A stretch of 64,000 nt of DNA from Prostheceraeus crozeri (Eukaryota; Platyhelminthes; Polycladida; Euryleptidae): contig CAJQUW010007813.1 in the NCBI GenBank assembly GCA_907163375.1, positions 1 through 64,000 on the forward strand, written 5' to 3'. Numbering within the stretch: position 1 is the first letter of the stretch; the number at the start of each line of letters is the position of its first letter. Made by a program: the position numbers and the translations under genes. Positions 1 through 12,835 of the stretch are shown here, one piece after another. The notes beneath the pieces were generated by a model. That model was not told where the DNA came from. It did no database searches and saw only the letters and a list, made by a program, of their open reading frames with translations.

Positions 1-273
1 CTCATCCCCGAAACCCTAACACTAGCCGATTGCATATTCAAACAGAAATTTAACTATTATTGGACTTGCACTTCCCATACCTTGCCCATTTGCCTGCTAC
101 CTTTCATACACTGAACACATTTCAGGTCATAAACTTCACATTTTATTCATACATATACAGTAAATTCACAACACTGACAGCTTCAAAAACAATGGTTTTC
201 ACATGAAAGATACAATTTGTTTAACTTTACAAAAAACGTATATATGTCATCATTATCAGAGGAATCATATGTG

Positions 274-279
274 TTTATT
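274..279 (-). promoter_or_regulatory. Possible poly(A) signal AATAAA (- strand)
   Basis: TTTATT on the + strand reads AATAAA on the - strand, downstream of the candidate terminal exon at 437-624. It is meaningful only if that exon is real. Confidence 0.25.
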
Positions 280-436
280 CAAGTTACAATAAGCATGTCT
301 TAAGGCATAATGTTTCCACTACATATAGTCTCGGAGGAAAGGGCGGGTGATTCAATGTGCCTCATCCTCCCCTATAGGCTGCGCCTGTGAAGCCTGTCAG
401 ATGTTGTGCTAAGTTCTTCATAAATTATGCCATTCC

Positions 437-624
437 TCAGCAGTCCGCAATGAAATCATCCGGAAGCTCGCAAAATGTTCCTCTTAAATTGACAGCATCC
501 AATCGGCGAGAAAGTCGCGACAAATAAACTTCAGGTTGCATGCAGAGAATTGCATCGAAATTGAATTTGTCGATGTGGTGGACACGAAGGGAATTGCCTC
601 CGGTGGACAACAAACAACTACTCT
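437..624 (-). CDS. Candidate last exon of an unrecognised - strand gene
   Basis: Read on the - strand, a pyrimidine-rich tract and CAG (ending at 625) precede an open frame running to TGA at 437-439. The peptide ends in RLDAVNLRGTFCELPDDF and IADC; it looks compositionally like real protein and is unlike the AT-rich surroundings. An AATAAA on the same strand lies at 274-279, about 160 nt beyond the stop. I do not recognise the family. Upstream exons, which would lie to the right, were not identified, so this is a weak call. Confidence 0.3.
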
Positions 625-3600
625 CTGAGGGACACAAGAAAAGAGGAAGCAACTTTTACTTTTATATGAAGAATTGAGGTATCGGAGAATTAGTGAGATG
701 AGTGAATTCGGAGAGGGAGATGCTAGAGACAGCAGACAAGAAATCGTGAAATGAAAACACATAAGCAGTCGACACTTTTCGGAAGCCATTAAGCTTATCG
801 CTTGCTAACGTTTTTAGAAGAAATACGACTGGCCTACGTTGCATTTCTTTATCATTATTGATGAGCAAAAGCATTGAGTTTGAATCGTTCAACTACTTCT
901 TCGGCGCACGACAGGAAATGAGATATTGCTGCGATAATTTTTGATAATTTTAGGAAGTTAACTCAGTGAGAATGTATATAGTTTCGTGCAATTTGTTTAT
1001 AGAGAATAAGGAAATTCATGAAACACTGTAGGCTACCTTATAGAAATATGATACGGTTGAAATCAAAAAGTTCGTGAAAAGAGTGGTCAACATTTAAATT
1101 TTGAGATCTTTTCTGAAATAATGTACATATATATCTGTAGATAATACAATAAACATAAAATAGCCCTTAATATATAGTCCTATTATTGCATATATTGAAA
1201 TAAAGAATTAATGCTCCGTGCATATTCTACCTTTATGGAAGATGTTAAGTAGTTTGGACGAGAATTGCAAAATTACGGTTACTGAGCGGCAAATGTTAGT
1301 TCATAGATGTAGATTAAAAATCAAGTAAGTATATCATTTACTATCCTAATGAAGGGTTAATTATGAGTACTTTTCATTGCAAACTAGTAATTGATGCCAG
1401 TGGTTGACTAGTTATTTATCCCTTCTTTTCTGATTGTAATTCTGAATCCTACATGTCAATTCATGAATTTATATTGCTTACACTTGACTAGACCTTTATA
1501 TTGCCACAACGGTATATCAGGAAATGAAAGTACAGATAATCGTCAAAGAGAATATAATGAAGCAAACATGTCATCAGCTACAAGTAAATTATTGAAAACA
1601 TCGTAGGTGTATCAATGTCTATGAAGCTGTTGTTTGTTATATGCAGGAACCTTAAAAGCAGCACATGAAGTTGACATCGTGATGAGGTAACAGAAAGAAC
1701 TCTTAAGAAAAGATAAAATTTACCAAATTGAGGACGCAGCGGAGTCACAAAAACACGGAATACGAAATGACACGCACATAACGCTACCAGTCCCTAAAAA
1801 GTGTACAACTTCTCAATGAGAAACTGTGGTGTGGAAGTAGATGTACATCATACATTTAATATAAATAATCCGTGAACAGACACCCCATTGGTCAAACTCC
1901 AAACGATTGATCTGACAAGAATGATGAATATAGCACCTATACTACTTATGAGAATTATATTCTCAGCTTCAGTCGACTGGTTATTGCTCTCTTGCAAGAG
2001 GTTCGCGATGAGGTCATAAGACACTGCAATGAATTTCGATTGGTTGTTGTATAGGTCATTCATCACACTGTACTTCATTGCTCACATCACATGCCGGGCA
2101 CAAAGTCTGTATGATTCTGATTCTTCTCCATTGAAAAACTGAAAAGAGATATAAAAAATATTCATTATAATTGCATCATCGTTTCAATATGATAAGCAAT
2201 TGTAAAACATAATCAAGGCGAGAATTACTTTGCATATGAAGTAAAGTGAGGGTGAACGATTTACTTCAGTTATGAGAATATCGAGAATGGTAACGCACTT
2301 CATTTAGTTTAGCTACTAAGAGCATCTTATGTCATCGGTATGAATGCCAATGATCTTGCGGAGTGACAATGGAATCTTCGAGACAGCCTATACGGAAAAC
2401 ATTTCATCTATTGATTGGCTTAGAACCTCGATTAAGCGGATCTTAATCGACGGTCGGACCTGACAGCTGGTCACGTAATTATAGACATTTTTCACATCAT
2501 ACTTACTATATTTAGTCCTTTGTTTTTCATACTGATTTGTCCTTTATGCACCTACTTCATCGGACTCGGACTCTTTGGATATTAGAATCTTAAATGAAAC
2601 ACATAAATTTGAATGATTATGGCAAATACTATGGAACATAGAGATTACTAATTATCCCGCGGCGCCACGACGTTTTTGCATGGAACGAGACCGATTATGA
2701 GTCTTTCACAGATATTCTACACATTATGATATATAAGAAACGCGCATTCGAGTTTAACGAGTTCTTGATAATTATTGGACTATATCAAGAAAAGGGATGC
2801 TGATTGAAAAAATTGAAGCTTTCGACCAAAATGTCAATTTGGTTGTGTTTGCACATCTATGCGAGATCGTATGAAGTCATGTGACATGCACCTTTATTAC
2901 AAAAAACTACACAGATTTGGATTCAGCAAGCATTTATGAAGGCTATACATAAAATTTTAATCAAAGTGATAGCTGAAACTGAAGCACCTAACCACATTCT
3001 TGCTGACATCGCACATAGAAGTTTGTTCTTAGCAGGATAGCACGCAATAGAAGACGATTATGAAGTATGCCTGAAAATTAAGTATCTCAAGTTTATTAGA
3101 TGTCGCATAGTCGGAGCAAACATACCAAACATACCACTGTCGTAGAAACCTTTCTTCAATTAACATGTTCACTTTCTTCTTGATCTTGTTTGTAAATCAG
3201 ATAAAATTCGGAAGGCGCGCATTTTCGTTGTAGTCATATGGTGTACAAAACATGCTGTGGATGTGAAAACCTCAATCTTCGGTATCGTTCAATGCAGAAG
3301 CTTGTCTTGGTGGCGGAACTATGAGCATATTTTCACATGGTTTCCATTAGTTTTTGTTGCAATCACAACGTGAGATTCTAAGTCGCACGGAGTATGCCAA
3401 TCTAAATTTGTATTCAGGGATTACTTGTGTCCAAAGCAATCACCTGTTTAAGATTGGACGGGAGGCTTCATGTCACTAGGACAAACTAACAATGAATTTT
3501 GTGACTATCTTAAAAAATTGTTCTGCTACAATTTTATGTCATGCATTGTATGTTTGAGCGCATCCGTCAACAATAAATCATATTTTATCTGCAATCGTTG

Positions 3601-4717
3601 TGTATAAAGCATATTTTGTTTTCATATAAGCACAAAGCATATTATGAAGTAGCAATAAACTGATTAAAACTATCACATAGATCATATTCAGATTTTAAGC
3701 ATGCTGAATATCCCAACAATGTCATTAATAATAAAGAATGACACACAAATGTTTTATGCTTTCCTTTCATTCAAAGTGCCCGGCACTAAAGTCAATCCAA
3801 TAATATGCATGCATAAAACTCAATTTGGGCTCGACCTCGATTGAAATCTATCGAGGTTTGCATCCACTGTTGATTAGTACATAATTTCCCAAAGGAGGAA
3901 TTCTTCTTCTGTGTACTTGTAATCTGTACGAAAGATACCTTTACAGAGATCCATTACAGATTCCTCTTATATTCAGAAAGTTATGTTGTATAAATTATAA
4001 TTAACATCGGAAAGCATTTTCAAAAAATCATTTTTATCGCTATATTCACTGTTATAAACTAGGGTGAGTTTGGAACAAATTCCAAATATCTTTGCACCAC
4101 ACCACGTTGCTACTTTCAAATATTTTCAGAACGATTCAATCGCTGTTGAATGTTATAATTATGGTGCAAAAGCTTACTATTACATGGCCGTTCGATGTTC
4201 TAGCACAAGATATTCCCATTATATCATCAAATTTTTGAATTATTATAAACTACATTACAAACACTCCTCTAAAAATTGCTAGCGTATGGCAACCCTCATC
4301 CGTGAACCTCATTAAATGGTGGAACTCTCAGTGTGGGATGCTTGAGAATTCCCTAAATTATGTTTTGAGTCTATTGCACTTCTTTAAAGCATGATTATTA
4401 ATATAGTAAAATGCACGTCCATAGTCACCCCACTGTATATAAGCAAAATCGGTGTGACTGTAGGCCGCCGACAGCGGATGTGCCGACCCATAAATGTGCC
4501 CATACCCATAGGCAACTAAAACCGCAGACCATCTACACCTTCTCAACATATATATATATACCTACTATATATACCGACAACAACATATATATTTCAACAT
4601 TTTAGGGCCTGTATGACTGAATATTGTTTTTGGTGTTCGGGAAAGACTTACACCCCACTGCAGAATGATTTTCCACCGGAAAACATTTAGAACACCCACG
4701 ATGCTAACTGTGTCTTC
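625..4717. other. No gene recognised
   Basis: AT-rich sequence with only short open frames (for example 1848-2078 on - and 4064-4282 on +) that show no family resemblance. Small perfect hairpins occur at 2429-2449 (stem CGATTAAG) and 3835-3856 (stem CCTCGAT). An AT-rich TATATA microsatellite lies around 4540-4590. Confidence 0.5.
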
Positions 4718-4865
4718 TAAGAAGTCGCTGAAGTTAGCAGTAAGCTTTTGCAGTAGGATTATTTAAATAAAATTTGCTCAGCCCTCAGAAATTCTAGTAC
4801 GATGCACTGGAACTAAGAGTAGAATTTGCTCTCAACTTCATATTGTACCAATCAGTAACCGAAAG

Positions 4866-5470
4866 TAGCTATAGGGTATGACATCCACGCGCATCGCTTC
4901 GCTCGCACCCGGATGTTGGTCAAACCTTGCGAGATTTTCAATTTTTACCTAGTCTATAAATTTCACTAAATTTAGGTAGTCTCCTAAATTTAAAAAATTT
5001 TAGGTAGTGACAAATTTTCGAAAAAATCAAAAATTTTCAAAAATTTTCACGGTCGAACCCAATTTAGGTAGTCCAAAAAATATATCCACGTGCGTCGAAA
5101 AATTTAGGCAGACGATAAAATATCACGGTGGTCGAAAAATATCGAAAATTTAAGTTGTCTCAAAATATCACGTAGTCCAAAAATTTAGGTAGTCTAAGAA
5201 TTTCACCAGTCTGAGTCTCAATATACAAGAAGATTGTATTCACAAATATCTATTAAAAAAAGTGGATGAAACAAAAAGTGGCAAGAAAACTTCGAGAATA
5301 TATCCTACCGTTATCACAATTAAAAATATATGAATTGAATAAAGAAAAACACAAAAAGATAGAGTACGTTATATGAAACATAAGGAATCTCAATTATTAT
5401 TAAGATCTCAGAGCATTATGATAAACTAAGAAAGAGATGGTCTAAAGTTAAGAATGTAACACAAGCTCTT
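4866..5470 (+). repeat. Left long terminal inverted repeat
   Basis: Matches the reverse complement of 10412-10919, with scattered indels. The outer half consists of degenerate repeats of TTTAGGTAGTC and CACGTAGTCC-like blocks; the inner half is unique sequence with an open-frame character. Confidence 0.7.
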
Positions 5471-8400
5471 TCAATTCTGTTGTTGCTACTAGACTGCTTT
5501 GCACAACTGATGAACTCTCCCAATTGTAGGGAACAGCTGCTTACCGCGCATTCACGATAAACAAGTGCAGTTGCTTCTCGCATTCATGAAACAATGCAGG
5601 TTGCTTCTCGCATTCATGAAACATTGCATTTCAGAACAAGGCAGCTGCTACCCGCACTTAAAGATTAAAAAGACGGAATATACCTCTGCAGATGTAGGAA
5701 GTAAGACTTCATTTTACAATTTCACACATTAATCATAATCTAGTGACTGTTTTCTTTCTTCATTGAACAAATGCCCCCCAAAACGTACTGCCGCGAAGCT
5801 TTTTCGTTCTTACATGGCACGACCTTTACTAAACTTAATTAAAGAAGAGCACAAGGAAACTGCGAAGAAATATTTTGAAGAGTGGAAGGTGTGAAAGGAA
5901 ATTGCCAATCGAGAAAGACAGAAACAAAAATATGGACTCTCAAAAACACACTCCGTGGAGGATATTACAGTAAAAATAGTAACAGTTATCTCACCACTAC
6001 CCCTACAAATTCCTCAGTGACATCAATGTTTACGAAAGAACATTTCACTACACCCATCGAGGATTAGTTCGCTATTAATGATTTCAAAACTAATTGCAAG
6101 TGATAAAGTACACCGATGGGTCGTTGCTGAGGAAGTGCTCTGGGCCCCCCCCCTATCAAGGTTATGGGTTTAAAATTCTGGAATTGACCACCCTGTGACA
6201 ATAGAAAAAGAGATTTGTGGCAAACTTGGAACTATGTCAGAATTTTCCTATAACGTAAGTTATTGTAGTCATTTCTTGATGAACTTTAAATCGGATCTAA
6301 TTCTACCACACGTCCAAGTTTATTTTTAAATCCCCGTCTCATACAATGCCCATTAGTTTTTGTTAGAAAAACATTTTAAAGAAATCAAAATTTATATAGA
6401 AAAATTAAATCAAGCGACAACTATAGAAGAAATGAGGTCTTGGTTCCCAAGCGATGTACATTAACTGTGTTGGTTTCAATTTTTAAGCCTCTATGTACAA
6501 TGTACACGCACATTATTTATGAAGACTTTTTTGTATAGTCGTATCGCATTTTTCCAGAATATTTTGAGAAATGCTTCCTAAATTTAAATTTTCTTCTCCC
6601 TCCCTGTTCTCGAGTCTACTGCCAGTAGACTCAAATTGTACAATTGTGTGATTAAGATTGATTGTTGTTTAATTCCGCTATGTATTAATATATTTGATGC
6701 AAAATACACTGCCGCTGTCCTTTTATTTTTCTGTACAAGAGTCTCTCCCGACTCCCAATTATTGCAGTTATTAGAATTTCTTTCCTTTAAAAATGAATGG
6801 TGAAAATCTGACATGAGATATCTCCCAGAACTTTTGGTTTGACACGAGAGTTCTTTAAAATTATATGGGAAGCAAACAACTACGAATTTCCCTCGCCACG
6901 CTAATAGAAAAATTCTGCTAATCAACTTGGGAATAAAAAATTTTCACGTATTGATGACGGATGAAATTACGTTTGCTAAAAAGATAAGCCAACTGTAATA
7001 ATTTCGTAACAAATCTTCACACATCAGATCAAAAAGCGAGTAGTACCATTCGGTCAGCGGGTCACAAGAAATAAAAACGGTTCTAATTTTATTTTGATCG
7101 CCCGGAGGCCTGAAGGAACTATTGGTTCGGAATTCATTACAGACTTCCCCCTACAAATGAAAGTAGAAAAGAAATACTGGGAAATGGAACATACAATACA
7201 TTTCAAATTCAAAAACTCCTTACCCACAGGAAATTCAACTTAGTTTGCAGTCAGTTATGTCCTTTCACATGCTACGTTTTATACAAATTGAACAAGGTGC
7301 TTTCCCCATTTCGCTGATATTATGTTAGTAATTAAATCTAGGAAATTTCAATTCCCGAACACGTAAGTTCCAATGGCTAAAGGTCAGTTATTTGTAATTA
7401 ATTCTTCATAAAATCTGCCTCACTGATCGTTTCCTCTATTATCTAGATCTTTTAATTTCATAAGTAATCGCCGAGAAGTTTTATTTATTTTGCAAACTTC
7501 AAATATTTCTTTAGTCCAATAACCAACAATATATCATCAAAAATTACACAATGTTTCATTGTTTTATCTAGTTTCACTGGGATATTGCATATTACCACTA
7601 TCATCTTATTAACATTGTATCCTTTATATGCTCCTATTTTTATTGGATTCTCATCTAACTCATTATCTTTTGCCCTTCGCTTCTTCACACCACGATCTTT
7701 AATTTCTTCTTCATTCCTTCGGATTATTTCCAAATCCATATTTTAAAAATTTGATTGACGGGTTGTTTCTGTTGTTGTATAAATTATAAGATTGTTACTA
7801 TAATCCAAAAAAATTTGGCCAAGTCGTTAAAATTTTAAATAATAAATCCCCATGTTTTTCCACATCCTGATCTTCCACAACATAACTGACAAACTTTATT
7901 AGCTATAAATTTGGATGATGATTAAATTTAAGTCTTTTTTATTTATTGGGGGTACTTCACTCATTTTTAATAATTTCTTATATTTTTAAGGTTGAGAAAA
8001 TTAAACTTCTTTAACCAAAAGATCTATCATAATCTCTTCACCTTCAAAATTTATTTCTTGTCCTTTCTCATCCACGCCGATTCTAAGTGTTAATGTTTGT
8101 TAATAGTTTTTCTTGTAATAGGGCAAATCTTCCATTAACTACTTTGTGGAAATACATTTTAATCCTATAACCAATGGGTACAATAAAAAAGCTGGAAAAA
8201 ACTTGAATATTAAATTTGACAATTTACCATTTATATATCCTCCACCTTCAATAATCGTCCCCCACAATGTACAAATCAATGAATATATTTCAGATTATTT
8301 TTGGAAATTCTTCTCACCTTAAATGATAACCTTGACCTATAGTTTTGTTTTATTAAATCCTAGTAGTTTTTGACAATGATCTATCATGATTAAAATCAAC

Positions 8401-10411
8401 TTGATCTGATTTTCGTCTAAAGTAAGAGAAAATTTATTTAACTGCCGGTTCAACTGCAAAATGTAGTTGTTTCTTATCTTTAAATCGCGGTAATACCTAA
8501 ATGGGCTGCCCTTAATTTCATTTGATGATCCTGATTCAACTTCGGTAAGAACCCAGGAAGAAAAGTTGTTAGTATCTTTCCATGTTTACACCCCTTTATC
8601 AGTATGAACATCTAAATTGACTCATTTCCACATTCTTTGGTAACGTTTTGAATAGTGTTAAATGTGAGAGAAACTAGTCAATGCAATTTGATAATTTTTA
8701 TTTTTGTTCCAAATGTAGAAGAATGGGTTCCTAAATTACAAGTGGTGTGATGAAGTAGTTGTTATAATTTTTTAAAGTCGTAGTAAATTTTGATCCGAAC
8801 CCAAAATCTCTGTTAGATTTTCTAATGATTATCTAATTTTGTCTTAAATCTGCTGAACACATTTTTTAGTTAAAATTTTAAATAAATATTCTTTACGAAA
8901 TATCTTTTTTATAAAAAAATTAAAAACAACAACGACATATTTCAGCTATACTCTTTATAATCCTCTTCATTTAGAATCTTCTTTTCTCAACTGTCTTTTC
9001 AATATAGCATGAATCCCCTTCCATTGAAAACTAGAATTTTGTCACTCTTCTTTTTATTGTAGATATTAAAATATTTAATCTATTTAGTAACCCATTCTTG
9101 TGGCCTTTCATCTGGTAAGAATACACAGTTGATTTCCACGTGTTTTAAAACCTTTTCCTTACTTCAACAACCCGTTTGATAATAAATTTTCTAATTGTTT
9201 GATAACGTCTAAGAGATTTTAACTGCACCAACTCTATCTAACATCTGCTTTATATTTTATGAGATCTTTCTACAAGCATAATTTTTTAAATCTGTCCTCT
9301 TAAAAGATCAACAAAAATTTCTATCCCCCTAAACTAAAAGGAGATTTATCTGGTGAAAAAATTAAACCTCGAAAAGGTTGTTGGAAATATTTCTTTTTGT
9401 CCGAGATAAAATCTAGGTATTTTTTTCCCCAATTCCTATAAATGAAATAGAATGTTCACTAATATGCCCATTAAGTATTTGGTTACACTTTCTTATTTAA
9501 TGTTTTGATTCTAAGTAGATCCATAGTCATCTAATATAGGTTCTTGTGTTCTGGATCAGTTATACGCTTTCCAATTTGTTTTTTTTCATTATTTGTAAGT
9601 TCTGTTTCAAGAGTTTTAAATGGTTCATAGTTTTTCAAAATCAGTTTTTTACTTGTTCGGTTTGCTGCATTTTTTTCAAAAATATCAGATTGAATACCAA
9701 GCTTTCCAATCATTCTATGGCCTGAGCCTAAATGTATTTTTCTTCTCTTCATAATATTTTTTTGCTTCATTTATTCATTTTTCTAATTGTTGGATTCTTT
9801 TTTGATTATCAGCTTTAAATTTTATCCATTTTTTAAATATAACTATTTGAATTTTGTGGTAACATTGGGAATACATTTTTAATTGCCTTGGCGTCTGACA
9901 TCTTTTCGTTTTAAGTTTTGTTTAATAAAGTTTTGTGGCAAAGTTTCGGCTTAAGTTTTTTCGTTCTTCTAAAAAACTTCTGTCAGTTTCCTCAATAGAA
10001 GTTTTACCAATCCACTACACAATTTTTGCCATCCTGTTTATTCTTGTCATCAACTTTTTCATGACTGTAAATTGAAATGATATTTGATTTACTTCATTAG
10101 CTATTTGATCAAATTGTTTCAATCTCATCTAACGTAATAATATTATCATCTCACATTACTCTTTGAAAGTAGTGATGTAATTCTGTCATACGGACTTCTA
10201 TAATATGTAAATGTTTAGTTTTTAATGATTTTCGTTTCTTAGTTTATTAAAGATTTATCTAACATTTGTAATCAAACGAAGTTGTAAAAATAACCCGTAC
10301 TGTTAAAGCTTAGACCTGTAGCAACTACTGGAATTGCTAAACACCGAAACTACCTGAAGATATAAACAATGTGTTAAAGCACCTAAACTTATTGTTAAAA
10401 ATATTCCAATA

Positions 10412-10919
10412 CCTTTGTGTTACAATTTCTTAACTTTAGACCATCTTTCTTAATTCTATCATAATGCTCTAATCCTAATATCTTTCATATAACGTACTCT
10501 ATCTTTGTGTTTTTCTTTATTCAATTCATATATTTTTAATTGTGATAACGAAGGATATATTCTCGAAGTTTCTTCCACTTTTGTTTCATCCACTTTTTTA
10601 ATAGATATTTTGAATACAATCGTCTTGTATATTGAGACTACGTGAAATTCTTAGACTACCTAAATTTTTGGACTACGTGATATTTTGAGACACTTAAATT
10701 TTCGATATTTTTTCGACCACGTGATATTTTTCGTCTGCCTAAATTTTCGACCACGTGATATTTTTTGGACTACCTAAATTTTTCGACCGTGAAATTTTTG
10801 AAATTTGGAGACTACCTAAATTTTTGAAATTTATAGACTAGGTAAATTTTTGAAATCTCGCAAGGTGTGACATCCGGTGCGAGCGAAGCGATGCGCCGGA
10901 TGTCATACCCTATACTACT
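10412..10919 (-). repeat. Right long terminal inverted repeat
   Basis: Reverse complement of the left TIR. It ends with a hairpin whose stems ACATCCGG and CCGGATGT enclose 18 nt, followed by CATACCCTATACTACT and the target duplication. Confidence 0.7.
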
Positions 10920-12835
10920 ACCGAAAAGCTCCTAAAAATCAATTCAAAGATGTGGATCTACTGCTAACTTCAGAATCAACCACATCACAGCAGCTAGACC
11001 TAAACCACAGACAGCTCCACACACCCATAAACAAGCCTCAGAGACTTTGCTTCAGGCACTTTCGGCAGTAGCAGTAGTCTCTCCTTCCCGTCAAATCTAT
11101 CTATTTCATCCCTTCAATTATGGGTGTATTAATTATATTAAACCTACTGCTGGTCACTGGAGGATCCAAAATACTTTGCTCAAGTAAACCAATGCTCCGT
11201 TCGCATCAAACCGTATCTGGTTGACTTTTGCTCAGCCATTTTTGGTTGCAGCAGTAGACTTATTACATTAGTAATCCACTATTTCATCTCAAAGTAGATG
11301 CATACAAAAATTCAAACTTGTCTAGATGGAAATTTTCCGTCATCTAACTCTTTCGCTGATAGAGCAATACACATACATACTAAATATAACAAAAAAAGTA
11401 TAGAAAAGTAGAAAAACAAGTGTACTCGCTTACGTTCATTGCATGCACTAAAATTTGCTCCCAAACGTGCATTTGAAATGAGCTACCTTTTTTATTTCAC
11501 TTGATAGTATAGACCTATGTATATTAGTATAATTATGAAGTTCTGAAGCTCCCATTCCAATAATTTTGTATTTCAATGATGGCGATCTGAACGTTGACCA
11601 CAATTACTCATAATATATCCCAAATGCCAGAAATGTTTCTTAATGGTGCCCACCTACAAAATTTGGTAAATATCATTGGCCTTTTGTTTTATGCTGATGC
11701 ACAGTGCTGATCATTGTGCAAAGTTAAAAATACTAAATTTCAATAAGCTCCTAAAGTCAGATTTCATTGATCAGACTTACAAAGTTACAACGTTACAACA
11801 TGGCTTCAGACTTTTAAATACACTATATTGTCTTCTATGCTTCATCAACTTCTACCAGCATAATTGCAGGGCACCTTCTATGACAAATTTCTGACGAGGA
11901 GAAACGCCCATATGTGTTATTCTACCCCCCACTTCACGTTGAGCTACAGTCTTAACACAGTCAGAACCCACAATGACTTGCAATCACTTTTCCATTAGTT
12001 GGTTCATTTGGTCATTTGTCATTTTGGTTGTAGCTTTAATTATCTGAAATACACCCATAAAATTGAGATGAAATAGTGGATTACTATGTCTGCTCCCTAA
12101 GTCTACTGCTGCAACCAAAAATGGATGGAGCAAATCGTCAAGCACAGACACGGTTTGATGACGAACGGAGCATTGGTTTACTTGAGCAAAGTCATTTTGG
12201 ATCCTCATTGACCAGGCAGTAGGTTTAATATATTTAATACACCAACCAAAATTGAGAATAGTATATTAGAGGTAGTAATTAAGTCCTAACTGCTGCAACC
12301 AAAAAATGGCTGAGCAAAGTCAACCAGACACGGTTTGCATGAGCCGAACGGAGCATTGGTTTAGTTGCTAACAAAAATGTATATGGCTTCTCAGTTGACC
12401 AGCATAGTTTTTAATATTTGAATACAACCACCCCCATAATTGTAGTTGAAATAGTGGATTTGACGGGAAGCCCCCCCCCCCCCCTAAGGCCCATTCCAAG
12501 ATCTACTGCTACTGAGCCGAAAGTGCCTGAGCAAATTTTCTGACCCGGCTTATTTTCTGCGGTGTTGTTCCGGAGCTGTCTGTGGTTTACGCGTCTAGCC
12601 TGGACCTGTGTGGGTTTTGATGACTGAAAGGTTAGCCAGTACGATCCACATCTTTGAATTTGATTTTTCGGAGCTTTTCGGTTTACTGACTTGGTACCAT
12701 AATGAAGTTGTGAGCAATAGCTTCTACTCTTAGTTCCATGCATCGTACTAGAATTTGAGGGCTGAGCAAATTTTATTTAAATATCCTAAACTGGCCAAAA
12801 GCTACTGCACATCCTTACAGCGACCTTCTTCCTAA

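Larger units (their letters stand above)
4866..10919. mobile_element. Unclassified long-TIR element (about 6 kb), decayed
   Basis: The ends share TATAGGGTATGACATCC and continue as terminal inverted repeats of 500-600 bp (left to about 5470, right from about 10412). Comparison with the uninterrupted arm of the surrounding foldback indicates an 8-9 bp target duplication, ACCGAAAG at 4858-4865 and ACCGAAAAG at 10920-10928. Each TIR has a hairpin near its tip (ACATCCGG arms at 10870-10903) and repeated TTTAGGTAGTC-like blocks. The interior is very AT-rich and carries only decayed coding traces, mostly on the - strand (for example 7485-7739, 7985-8100, 9531-9770). TIR length and coding traces could fit a Polinton/adintovirus-like relic; the TSD length fits a Mutator-like element better. 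It is broken in many places and looks old. Confidence 0.6.
4718..12835. repeat. Old foldback (inverted-repeat) element, split by a later insertion
   Basis: Sequence at 4718-4857 and 10920-11290 is the reverse complement, with gaps, of 12040-12835. Shared blocks include GGGCTGAGCAAATTTTATTT, the CACTTTCGGC/GCCGAAAGTG block, CCACAGACAGCTC and GGAGCATTGGTTTA. One arm unit is duplicated on the right: the GCTGCAACCAAAAA to GGAGCATTGG block occurs at about 12105-12180 and again at 12293-12362. The centre (about 11291-12040) holds nothing recognised. A 14-base C run lies at 12471-12484. The left arm is interrupted at 4866-10919 by another element. Class unknown; the arm divergence suggests it is older than the insertion. 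Confidence 0.65.

Noticed and set aside
4866-10919. Firm assignment to Polinton/Maverick
   Set aside because: No integrase, polymerase or capsid gene is recognisable, the span is only 6 kb, and the inferred target duplication is 8-9 bp instead of 6.
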